DNA from: Corynebacterium sp. p3-SID1241
Lineage (GTDB): Bacteria > Actinomycetota > Actinomycetes > Mycobacteriales > Mycobacteriaceae
Assembly: GCA_025144025.1 (NCBI GenBank)
Contig: JALXWS010000003.1
Location: 173,761-237,760, forward strand
Direction of reading: 5' to 3'
DNA: 64,000 nucleotides
This document shows positions 57,195 to 64,000 of this stretch, one piece after another. The notes beneath the pieces were generated by a model, which saw only the letters and a list, made by a program, of their open reading frames with translations, was not told the DNA's origin and did not search any database. Each line of letters begins with the position of its first letter. The stretch's first letter is position 1. The position numbers and the translations under genes were made by a program.

Positions 57195-58121
57195 ATGGCG
57201 CGCACTTTGGATTCCAGCCCTTACCTAGATTTTGACCGTGAGACTTGGCGTGAACTGCGTAAATCCATGCCGCAGGTACTTACGGAAAACGAGGTGGAGC
57301 AGCTTCGTGGTTTAGGCGACCGCATTGACCTCGCTGAGGTAGCTGATGTCTATCTCCCCCTCTCCCGACTCATCCATATGCAAGTTACCGCTCGCCAGCA
57401 GCTCACCACGGCTACTGAAACTTTTTTAGGCAACCCTGCTACGCATGTTCCCTTTGTCATCGGCGTAGCCGGATCAGTGGCCGTAGGAAAATCCACCACC
57501 GCGCGCCTCCTCCAGGTACTGCTGCAGCGTTGGGATTCCCACCCCAAAGTAGAGCTCGTTACTACTGACGGCTTCCTCTTCCCCACTAAGACTCTTAAAG
57601 AACGGGGCCTCATGCAGCGCAAGGGTTTCCCGGAATCCTATGACCAACGCGCTCTCCTCCGCTTCGTTACCGACGTTAAATCAGGCAAACCACTAGTTAA
57701 GGCCCCTCTCTACTCCCACATCACCTATGACATCGTGGACGGGGAAAATCAAGAGGTTCATCAGCCAGACATCCTCATTCTCGAGGGGCTCAACGTCTTA
57801 CAAACCAGCCCTACGCTGACCGTTGCGGACCTCTTTGACTTTTCGGTTTACGTCGATGCCCGTACAGACGATATCGAGCAGTGGTATATCGATCGCTTCC
57901 TCACCCTGCGCCACACCGCTTTCCGTGAACCAAACGCCCACTTCTCTTCTTATGCAGACATGGACGATGAAGAAGCCCGAGCTCAAGCCCGTGAAATCTG
58001 GCAGTCCATCAACCTGCCCAACTTGGTGGAAAATATCCTTCCCACCCGCGTGCGTGCCTCACTCGTGCTTAGGAAGGGCTCGCATCACTTAGTAGAGCAG
58101 GTGCGCATGCGCAAGCTTTAG
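57195..58121 (+). CDS. coaA: Pantothenate kinase type I
   Basis: First committed step of coenzyme A synthesis. Walker [18 protein letters not shown] lies near residue 95, with [20 protein letters not shown] and the [14 protein letters not shown] core that marks the bacterial type I (CoaA) kinase. The 308-residue length fits. It is convergent with the prenyl transferase gene, with only three bases between stops. Confidence 0.96.
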   Translation: MARTLDSSPYLDFDRETWRELRKSMPQVLTENEVEQLRGLGDRIDLAEVADVYLPLSRLIHMQVTARQQLTTATETFLGNPATHVPFVIGVAGSVAVGKSTTARLLQVLLQRWDSHPKVELVTTDGFLFPTKTLKERGLMQRKGFPESYDQRALLRFVTDVKSGKPLVKAPLYSHITYDIVDGENQEVHQPDILILEGLNVLQTSPTLTVADLFDFSVYVDARTDDIEQWYIDRFLTLRHTAFREPNAHFSSYADMDDEEARAQAREIWQSINLPNLVENILPTRVRASLVLRKGSHHLVEQVRMRKL

Positions 58122-58124
58122 CGC

Positions 58125-58901
58125 CTATTTTCCAAAGCGGCGCGAGCGCTGCGAGTAGTCGCGCAATGCGCGGAGGAAATCTACCTTGCGGAAAGCAGGC
58201 CAGTAGGTATCAGTAAACCAAATTTCAGAGTAAGCAGCCTGCCACAGAAGGAAACCAGATAGCCGCTGCTCACCCGAGGTTCGGATGACCAGATCTGGGT
58301 CCGGAAGCCCCTTGGTATAGAGGTGTTCTCCAATTGATTCCGCGGTGACCCGATCCGCCATTTCCGCTGCGGATGTTCCCATTTCTGCTTCGGCACGCAC
58401 CAAGTTCTGCACTGCGTCCACGATTTCTTGGCGCCCGCCATATCCCACGGCCACGTTGACGATGACCCCGGTATTATCTTTAGTATTTTCCGCTGCCGTG
58501 ACCATGCGTTGGCGAATATCATCCGGAAGCAGATCTAGGTGCCCTACTAGGCGCACCTGGCACTCCACATCGCTGTGGGATAAGTGAGTGACCACATCTG
58601 AGATGATGTCAAAGAGAAGTTTGACCTCCTGTTCGCTACGTTTCAAATTCTCCGTGGACAAGAGGTAGATGGTGACTACTTCAATATCTGTATCGCGGCA
58701 CCATGAGATCATCTCGCCGATCTTTTTCGCGCCTTGGCGGTGGCCGTGGCTGATATCGGTAAAACCTGCCTCACGTGCCCACCGGCGATTGCCATCGGCC
58801 ATGATGGCTACGTGCTTAGGCTGTGGCTTACCCTTGATAAGGTGCGCTAGACGGGCTTCATAGGCTGGGTAGGCCAGCTTCTTGAGAAAACTCACGCTCA
58901 T
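58125..58901 (-). CDS. uppS: cis-Prenyl transferase (short-chain, Z-FPP-synthase-like)
   Basis: A 258-residue cis-prenyl transferase. Catalytic and substrate motifs: HVAIMADGNRRWA (Asp that binds magnesium), YLLSTENLKRS and RTSGEQRLSGFLLWQ, then YSEIWFTDTYWP. Mycobacterial relatives next to coaA make Z,E-farnesyl diphosphate for decaprenyl phosphate synthesis. Chain length cannot be read here, so the symbol is generic. The next gene on the strand begins 12 bases upstream. Confidence 0.88.
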   Translation of the reverse strand: MSVSFLKKLAYPAYEARLAHLIKGKPQPKHVAIMADGNRRWAREAGFTDISHGHRQGAKKIGEMISWCRDTDIEVVTIYLLSTENLKRSEQEVKLLFDIISDVVTHLSHSDVECQVRLVGHLDLLPDDIRQRMVTAAENTKDNTGVIVNVAVGYGGRQEIVDAVQNLVRAEAEMGTSAAEMADRVTAESIGEHLYTKGLPDPDLVIRTSGEQRLSGFLLWQAAYSEIWFTDTYWPAFRKVDFLRALRDYSQRSRRFGK

Positions 58902-58913
58902 CAGTTTATACGC

Positions 58914-59219
58914 CTAGAAAATGGACTTCTTGCGGTTATCGTAAATGCCGGCTTCCTTCATCGCCTCGTCCACGGCTTCCTCATCAAAGGGATCAATGCC
59001 GTGGTCCTCCGCAAACATCATGCGGCGGCGAAAGCGCGAATAACGACGATGAAAGTTCCACCCTGCAACTAGCACGCCGACGCCCATAAGCGCCAAGATA
59101 AGAAGGCCGATGGGCGATGCCTTGCCAAACTCTGGCCCCATTGGGCCGCCTTCCGCGCCCTCGGTTCCTTGGGCTAAAACAAATACGTCGTTCGCGGCAA
59201 GGACGAAAGAGTTATACAT
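58914..59219 (-). CDS. Single-pass membrane protein between uppS and mca
   Basis: A 101-residue protein with one membrane helix (PIGLLILALMGVGVLVAGWN, about residues 35-54), then a basic RRYSRFRRRMM segment and an acidic end (DPFDEEAVDEAMKEAG). ATG 59219 has AGGA seven bases upstream, better than the ATG two codons earlier. A protein of similar layout stands in this place in Mycobacterium tuberculosis. No function known. Confidence 0.78.
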   Translation of the reverse strand: MYNSFVLAANDVFVLAQGTEGAEGGPMGPEFGKASPIGLLILALMGVGVLVAGWNFHRRYSRFRRRMMFAEDHGIDPFDEEAVDEAMKEAGIYDNRKKSIF

Positions 59220-59228
59220 GCTCATGTC

Positions 59229-60119
59229 CTAAGCCTCCTCTTTCTCTTCGATGCCTGCAAATAGATCGTTTTCTGGCAATGAGGTGGAAACGCGAGTCTT
59301 GGCCAGCTCAAACTCTTCGGTAGGCCACAGGCGCTGCTGTACCTCCACCGGTGTAGCCAAGAAAGCGCCTGCCGGATCGATCTGTGTGGCATGAGCCCGC
59401 AGGGCTTCTTCGCGATTGCTGAAGTACTCCGCGCATTCCACCTGAGTGGTCACACGGGCCATGATATCGCCAAAAGTGGTATCCCAGCGCGCCAACATCG
59501 GCCCATAGGGACTGGTTTTACCTTCCTCAAGAAGCAAATCATGGAACATCTTCATGCGCTGGTAGACAAACCCATGCGAGTAGTACAGCTTCAATGGAGA
59601 CCACGGCTCGCCCAACTCAGGGTGATATTCAGGGTCTCCTGCCTTCTCCCATGCGATCATGGAAGCACGATGCACCATCAGGTGATCCGGGTGTGGGTAG
59701 CCACCATTCTCGTCATAGGTGACGATAACGTGCGGACGGAACTCGCGGATTACCTGCACGTATTCTTGAGCAACGGCGTCATCCCCCAGCAAGGCAAAAC
59801 ACCCTAGCGGAAGCAGTTCCTCCATCGACTTACCTTCGACCGGATCAGGCAAGCCCGAATCAACGTGGCCCAGCCAGCGATGTTTTACGCCCAGCGCCCG
59901 CGCCGCCTGAGCCATTTCTTCACGTCGAACCTCGCCCATATTTTCTTTAATCCCAGGGCGGTCCATGGCAGGGTTAATCACATCGCCGCGCTCGCCGCCC
60001 GTACAGGTCAGCACCAAGACGTCGTTACCTTCAGCAGCGTAGCGCGCGGTGGTTGCCGCACCCTTAGAAGACTCATCATCTGGGTGCGCGTGGATAGCTA
60101 GTAGGCGAAAATCGCTCAC
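59229..60119 (-). CDS. mca: Mycothiol S-conjugate amidase
   Basis: Zinc amidase that cleaves mycothiol-toxin conjugates to release mercapturates for export. Zinc motif AHPDDESSKG is near residue 11, and DENGGYPHPDHLMVHRA near 145. Together with mshB at 9.1 kb it shows that the organism makes and uses mycothiol. GTG start with GGGGAT upstream. The order mca-small membrane protein-prenyl transferase is the conserved one. Confidence 0.95.
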   Translation of the reverse strand: MSDFRLLAIHAHPDDESSKGAATTARYAAEGNDVLVLTCTGGERGDVINPAMDRPGIKENMGEVRREEMAQAARALGVKHRWLGHVDSGLPDPVEGKSMEELLPLGCFALLGDDAVAQEYVQVIREFRPHVIVTYDENGGYPHPDHLMVHRASMIAWEKAGDPEYHPELGEPWSPLKLYYSHGFVYQRMKMFHDLLLEEGKTSPYGPMLARWDTTFGDIMARVTTQVECAEYFSNREEALRAHATQIDPAGAFLATPVEVQQRLWPTEEFELAKTRVSTSLPENDLFAGIEEKEEA

Positions 60120-60212
60120 TGAAAATCCATCCCCTTATTTCTAGGTTCTCTGAACAGATGAATATCCTAGTAGATAATTGGAAAACAGTAGTCCTCGACT
60201 AGAGTAGAGGAC

Positions 60213-60683
60213 ATGACTTCCGCCGGAAAATCTCGCCCAGCCGCCCGCTATGGTTCCCGCGGCTCCTCTGAAAAGAACTCTGGTAGCTGGACTAATAGAG
60301 CATTGGTACTCATCTTTATCGCCATTTTTATCGCGCTTATCTTTTTTGGCTTCCGGTATTTCCAGCAAAAGGAAAGCGTCAATGCGGAGGTGTCTATCGT
60401 GACTCAGAAAGTCCTCAGCGATGATTCCACTCGCGTGTGGGTCGATGTCACCCGCAACCACACTGATGAAGATGCCTATTGCATTGTCCAAGCCTTTGAC
60501 TATTCCAAAGCCGAAGTAGGCCGGCGCGAGTTTCCTGTCCCCGCTGGCGGAAATGAAACCCAGCGCATCGCCGTAGATGTTCCCACTAATGCTCGCGCCG
60601 TCGCTGGGGGTGCCTACGGTTGCTCCGGCAATATTCCAGAATATTTAGATATGGATAATCCTGACTACGCGGAAAGCCGCTAG
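60213..60683 (+). CDS. DUF4307-domain membrane protein
   Basis: A 156-residue protein: a basic, Ser-rich N-terminus, one membrane helix (ALVLIFIAIFIALIFFGF, about residues 30-48) and an extracytoplasmic beta-rich DUF4307 domain containing WVDVTRNHTDEDAYCIV, then RVAVDVPT-like strands and AYGCSG. The two cysteines (about 91 and 144) may be paired. It sits divergent from mca and upstream of greA, as in mycobacteria. Function unknown. Confidence 0.85.
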   Translation: MTSAGKSRPAARYGSRGSSEKNSGSWTNRALVLIFIAIFIALIFFGFRYFQQKESVNAEVSIVTQKVLSDDSTRVWVDVTRNHTDEDAYCIVQAFDYSKAEVGRREFPVPAGGNETQRIAVDVPTNARAVAGGAYGCSGNIPEYLDMDNPDYAESR

Positions 60684-60803
60684 CCGCGTGTGCTAGGATT
60701 TGTAGCGCCTAGAACTGGGCATTTGCCAAGTTCCACTTTAACTTTTGGCCCCAGACAAAAGCAGGGGCTTTGACCACAATTCCTATCTACGGAAGGTTGC
60801 AGA

Positions 60804-61325
60804 ATGGCTGAGCAGCAAAAGCAGTACATCACCCCAGAAACCAAGGCGAAGCTCGAGGCCGAGCTGCAGGAGCTCATTGATCACCGCCCAGTTGTCGCGG
60901 CAGAGATCAACGAGCGTCGTGAGGAAGGCGACCTCAAAGAGAACGCCGGCTACGATGCCGCGCGTGAAATGCAGGACCAAGAAGAGGCCCGCATTAAGCA
61001 GATCTCTGAGGTTCTTGCGAATGCCACCACCGAGCGCGGCGCTGTTCAAGAAGGCGTTGCACACACCGGCTCCGTAGTCCACGTTTACTACAACGGCGAC
61101 AAGGAAGATAAGGAAACCTTCCTCATCGGTACTCGAGCTGCTGCTTCCGATAACAAGGATCTAGAGACCTACTCCGAACAGTCCCCGCTGGGCGCTGCCA
61201 TCCTCGGCGCCCAGGAGGGAGAGACTCGCGAGTACACCGCCCCAAATGGCAAGACCATTTCGGTCACCATCGAATCCGCTGCGCCGTACGATTCTGCTAA
61301 GGCCGCCACTCCGCGCGAGTCCTAA
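60804..61325 (+). CDS. greA: Transcript cleavage factor GreA
   Basis: A 173-residue factor that rescues backtracked RNA polymerase. The N-terminal coiled coil carries the tip residues in RREEGDLKENAGYDAAREMQ, and the C-terminal FKBP-like domain contains YSEQSPLGAAILGAQEGE. GGAAGG lies seven bases before the ATG. A GGCCCC...GGGGCT stem at about 60747-60769 just upstream may be a weak terminator for the previous gene. Confidence 0.96.
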   Translation: MAEQQKQYITPETKAKLEAELQELIDHRPVVAAEINERREEGDLKENAGYDAAREMQDQEEARIKQISEVLANATTERGAVQEGVAHTGSVVHVYYNGDKEDKETFLIGTRAAASDNKDLETYSEQSPLGAAILGAQEGETREYTAPNGKTISVTIESAAPYDSAKAATPRES

Positions 61326-61365
61326 TTCTTTAATCATTTACCACTCTGGAGAAAGAGCAAACCCC

Positions 61366-61641
61366 ATGAAAAAGTTCTCCCGCTATGCCGCTGCCGGCCT
61401 CGTATTCACCGCTGGCCTTTCCCTCGCTGCCTGCCACCCGCCGAATCAGCAGGACTCTGATTCCAAGGTAGAAAACGCCTCCACTTTCACCGGTGAAGCC
61501 CCAATGCAGAAGGATGCTGAGACCAGCTCTTCCGCACCCAATCCCGCCGTTGAAGAAGCACCTGTGGTTGAGTCCGGTGCTCCAGAAGAGCCGGTTCAGC
61601 CGAATCTGAACGGTACTGCCACCGAGCTGCCACAGCAGTAA
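61366..61641 (+). CDS. Small lipoprotein downstream of greA
   Basis: A 91-residue lipoprotein: signal peptide with lipobox SLAAC (Cys23), then a low-complexity Glu/Ser/Pro/Ala mature part with no folded domain visible (for example NPAVEEAPVVESGAPEEP). GGAGAAAGAG is upstream of the ATG. It ends before a strong terminator. Role unknown. Confidence 0.7.
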   Translation: MKKFSRYAAAGLVFTAGLSLAACHPPNQQDSDSKVENASTFTGEAPMQKDAETSSSAPNPAVEEAPVVESGAPEEPVQPNLNGTATELPQQ

Positions 61642-61652
61642 AAGGCTGATTT

Positions 61653-61681
61653 AAGGGGCCGAGGGATTTCCTCGGCCCCTT
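61653..61681 (+). terminator. Terminator after the small lipoprotein gene
   Basis: Twelve-base stem AAGGGGCCGAGG/CCTCGGCCCCTT with loop GATTT, then a T run. Confidence 0.88.
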
Positions 61682-61688
61682 TTTGTTG

Positions 61689-63533
61689 CTATTTTTCTGG
61701 GTTTACTTCCCTTACCCAGTCCCCGATAACACCGGGCACCACAGCTGGCGGCTCACCCAGAAGGTCGCGCTTATTCGGGTCCCTCTCTACCTGCGTAGTC
61801 ACGGACTTTACTCTCTTTTTCTCATTGTCTTTGCCGCGCATACCCATCATTGGTCCATATGCTCGAGCACCACCAGTGGCACGGCCGGAATTCCCGCCTC
61901 GAGATGCCGCAGCACCTTCGCTACTGCCGGATCCCACACCAGACCCAATTCCCCCACTGTTACGGAAGCTCATACCTCCACCAGCACCCGCGCCACCGCT
62001 CAGACCAGAGCGCATACCCGCGCCTGCTCCTGAGCCAACACCGGCAAAGGGGACTCCGCTTCTCGCTCCGCGCCCGAGACCTTGTCCCAAGTGCGTTCCT
62101 TTTGCTCCCCGGATCATTTCGCCACTGCTTCCCCGACTACCTGTGGCTGGGGCATACCCACCGCGGACCGTATGCCTTGCTTGGACACCGCGACCCGCTT
62201 CTGCCGTTCCTCCGGCTGCCATCGTCGGAGCCATTCCTCCAACAACGGGTTGCGCGGTGCTTGCCGGTGCAACTGTTCCGCTACCGTTTACGGCTCCACC
62301 ATTGAGGCTTGCATTAACGGGATGTGCCAAGCCACTAGGAAGCTGTCCCATCGCGCCAGCCGGCCCAGTCATACCCGGCATCGAGGCTCCTTGGGTCGCA
62401 ACCTTATGCCCTCCGACATTGACTTTGTCCCCCAATGCCAGCTTCTCCAATGCATTCCTACCGCTAGTACGCATCTCATCGTGAAAATCGCTAATTTCCT
62501 GCGGACTCATCCCCACTGCTTCTAACCCCTGCACATTCCCATTAACAACGTCAAAGTTTCCTGGCCCCAGGTCTCCTCGCGCAATCGCCTCCGCAATATT
62601 CTTAGGCCACACCACTCCCTCGGTGTTATATCGTTGCCCATCGCCTTCGACACCAGCAAGGCCCGCTTCAACTCTGCCGCCACCCGACGCCGGCGATTGT
62701 TCCATCAAGGCATGCTGGTACGGCATGGCCTCTACCGCAAAGCGCTGCAAGTCCGGCTGCAGCGTGGCCAAAGCCGCTTTCTCCGCAATCTCTCGTTCCA
62801 ACGGTTCTGGGATGGCCATCACCTCCATCGCCATTGCCATCGCGGTAGGCTGCATTCCCATGAGCTTAGCGTGAAAACCAGTCAGCTTTGCCCCCATAAC
62901 CTCAGCGTTTGCCACAAAATGGCTTCCCGACGCCGCCACTTCACGAATCTTCGCTGCCGCCCGCGACGTGGCCTCACTGTCATTTTCGCTTTCCAAAGAC
63001 CCCGCTACTTCCTCAAGTCCACTGACAATTTCGCTTACTTCCGACGCCAGCGAACTCCACCGAGCATTTGCCTCCGAGACGCTCCAAATCTGTGTCGACA
63101 TCAAGTCTGTTGCTAACTTCACGATGTCAGTGCCCACATTCACCACCGGCATAGTAAAGCCAAACGGGCTATACCCCGGCTCCGGCTGGTTCATAATCGG
63201 CATCGACTCGACGCCAATATCACCACCCGCATCTGCTATCTCCATTCCCCGGCTATTCGCGTCCTCCTGAGCCTGAAACCCGCGTGCTTCTCGTCCTAAG
63301 CTGTCATACAACCAGTCCAGCTGTTCCGAGAATTTCTGCAAAGAATGCCGAGCAGACCCGGGATCAGTCTCTAGAACCCGTTGATGTACTGACCCGACGT
63401 GGTCGATTCCGGTAACTTGAGAAAAACCAGCATCCAGAGGCGAGTACGTATATCCTCCAGTTATTGCAATTTCATCCTTTAGATTTCCAGTCTTCATCGC
63501 TGTAGACATGATCTTGTCTGGTCGTATTTTCAT
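61689..63533 (-). CDS. Large Gly/Ala-rich protein resembling type VII secretion substrates
   Basis: A 614-residue protein. The N-terminal part (about 1-290) is helical, with WSVSEANARWSSLASEVSEI and further Ala/Glu helices, and has the look of WXG/PPE-like or EspA-type proteins. The middle to C-terminal part (about 360-570) is low-complexity Gly/Ser/Ala/Met, and the end (about 575-614) is GPMMGMRGKDNEKKRVKSVT then PAVVPGVIGDWVRE, an ending often seen in actinobacterial type VII-linked proteins. No signal peptide. A DUF3558-like lipoprotein gene lies 18 bases upstream in the same direction. No ESX core gene is in the window. Confidence 0.6.
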   Translation of the reverse strand: MKIRPDKIMSTAMKTGNLKDEIAITGGYTYSPLDAGFSQVTGIDHVGSVHQRVLETDPGSARHSLQKFSEQLDWLYDSLGREARGFQAQEDANSRGMEIADAGGDIGVESMPIMNQPEPGYSPFGFTMPVVNVGTDIVKLATDLMSTQIWSVSEANARWSSLASEVSEIVSGLEEVAGSLESENDSEATSRAAAKIREVAASGSHFVANAEVMGAKLTGFHAKLMGMQPTAMAMAMEVMAIPEPLEREIAEKAALATLQPDLQRFAVEAMPYQHALMEQSPASGGGRVEAGLAGVEGDGQRYNTEGVVWPKNIAEAIARGDLGPGNFDVVNGNVQGLEAVGMSPQEISDFHDEMRTSGRNALEKLALGDKVNVGGHKVATQGASMPGMTGPAGAMGQLPSGLAHPVNASLNGGAVNGSGTVAPASTAQPVVGGMAPTMAAGGTAEAGRGVQARHTVRGGYAPATGSRGSSGEMIRGAKGTHLGQGLGRGARSGVPFAGVGSGAGAGMRSGLSGGAGAGGGMSFRNSGGIGSGVGSGSSEGAAASRGGNSGRATGGARAYGPMMGMRGKDNEKKRVKSVTTQVERDPNKRDLLGEPPAVVPGVIGDWVREVNPEK

Positions 63534-63551
63534 AATTCCCCCAATGTGTAA

Positions 63552-64000
63552 TCAGTATATATTTTTTAGTGTTTCTGCAGCCTTCGAACACTTAGTTTGG
63601 TAGCTATCTTCAAACTGATCCCCAGAATGACTAACTTTAAAGATCCCTCGCGACGTAGAAACGCCAACTGTACAGAACATCTCTCCAAACATGTCACTTT
63701 CGATTAGCATTACCGGCACGCTCCGCCCCTCCGCGTCGGACAATGTAGATACCTTCGTGGCTGAGAAAATTGATGCCTGACGCGATGACGTTAAACCGAT
63801 AACCACTCCTGAGGAGCCCTCGAGACTCTCAAAAGCGCAAAACGAAAAGCCCGATTGTCTTTCCCGCTCCTCAATCGCTTCACTGAGCCCGGCGTTTTGA
63901 AGATACTCTTTTGGAATCTCCGTACACGGGTCGAAAAGCTCGAAATTTGGATCAGCCGGATCAAATTCCCCCAATGGCGGCAGGACGCCGGATGATTTCC
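63552..64000 (-). CDS. DUF3558-like lipoprotein, 5' end outside window
   Basis: The C-terminal part of a protein with FDPCTEIPKEYLQNAGL, SGFSFCAFES and KCSKAAETL, the spacing of cysteines and DPC motif seen in DUF3558 lipoproteins of actinobacteria. The frame is open to the right edge, so the lipid signal and start lie beyond 64000. It probably forms an operon with the type VII-like gene 18 bases downstream. Confidence 0.7.
   Translation of the reverse strand, partial: KSSGVLPPLGEFDPADPNFELFDPCTEIPKEYLQNAGLSEAIEERERQSGFSFCAFESLEGSSGVVIGLTSSRQASIFSATKVSTLSDAEGRSVPVMLIESDMFGEMFCTVGVSTSRGIFKVSHSGDQFEDSYQTKCSKAAETLKNIY

Overview
The window is a chromosomal segment of a Corynebacterium-type actinobacterium. 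The evidence is the mycothiol genes (mshB, mca), an LpqW-type lipoprotein, a DUF3558-like lipoprotein next to a type VII-like secreted protein, and a gene order that matches, from my memory of that genome, two blocks of Mycobacterium tuberculosis (typA-lpqW-mshB-fdxC-dapC and greA-mca-coaA-glyA-phoH-fum-glpX-xseBA-ispH-ychF). The species cannot be fixed by reading alone. Coding density is high, G+C is moderately high, and many starts are GTG, TTG or apparently leaderless.

Layout. 1-3.7 kb: two paralogous amino acid permeases around dapD. 3.7-5.8 kb: an accessory patch with intergenic repeats, two perfect DnaA boxes, a DUF559 nuclease-like gene and an XRE regulator overlapping a membrane protein gene. 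5.8-14.3 kb: GtrA, pseudouridine synthase, dapC, ferredoxin, mshB, lpqW, GPP34 and typA. 14.5-20.8 kb: a secreted protein with DUF402 and DUF808 partners, a ZIP transporter with a Zur-like box, a BCCT osmolyte transporter and an unknown gene. 20.8-31.2 kb: a complete selenocysteine island (selB, selA, selC, selD) together with a membrane-bound formate dehydrogenase operon whose catalytic subunit is read through an in-frame UGA backed by a 17-nt hairpin. 31.2-38 kb: pyroglutamyl peptidase, thermonuclease-like protein, dicarboxylate symporter, PRC-barrel/DUF2382 stress-type protein, CDF transporter and a DJ-1/PfpI protein. 38-61.7 kb: core housekeeping block (ychF, rmuC, ispH, xseAB, glpX, fumC, phoH, glyA, coaA, uppS, mca, greA), interrupted by a TetR-MFS efflux pair with a frameshifted DUF2316 remnant. 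61.7-64 kb: a large Gly/Ala-rich protein resembling type VII secretion substrates and a DUF3558-like lipoprotein cut by the window edge.

How the parts work together. The selenium genes serve one visible client: SelD makes selenophosphate, SelA charges tRNA-Sec (selC) and SelB delivers it to the UGA of fdhA; FdhB and the NrfD-type subunit would pass electrons from formate to the quinone pool. DapD and DapC are steps of lysine/diaminopimelate synthesis. MshB makes mycothiol and Mca uses it in detoxification. LpqW belongs to mannosylated envelope glycolipid assembly. The least explained signal is a family of seven intergenic inverted-repeat units of about 62 bp (arms CCCTTCGCGCTCACC and GTGAGCGCGAAGGG) at four separate places.
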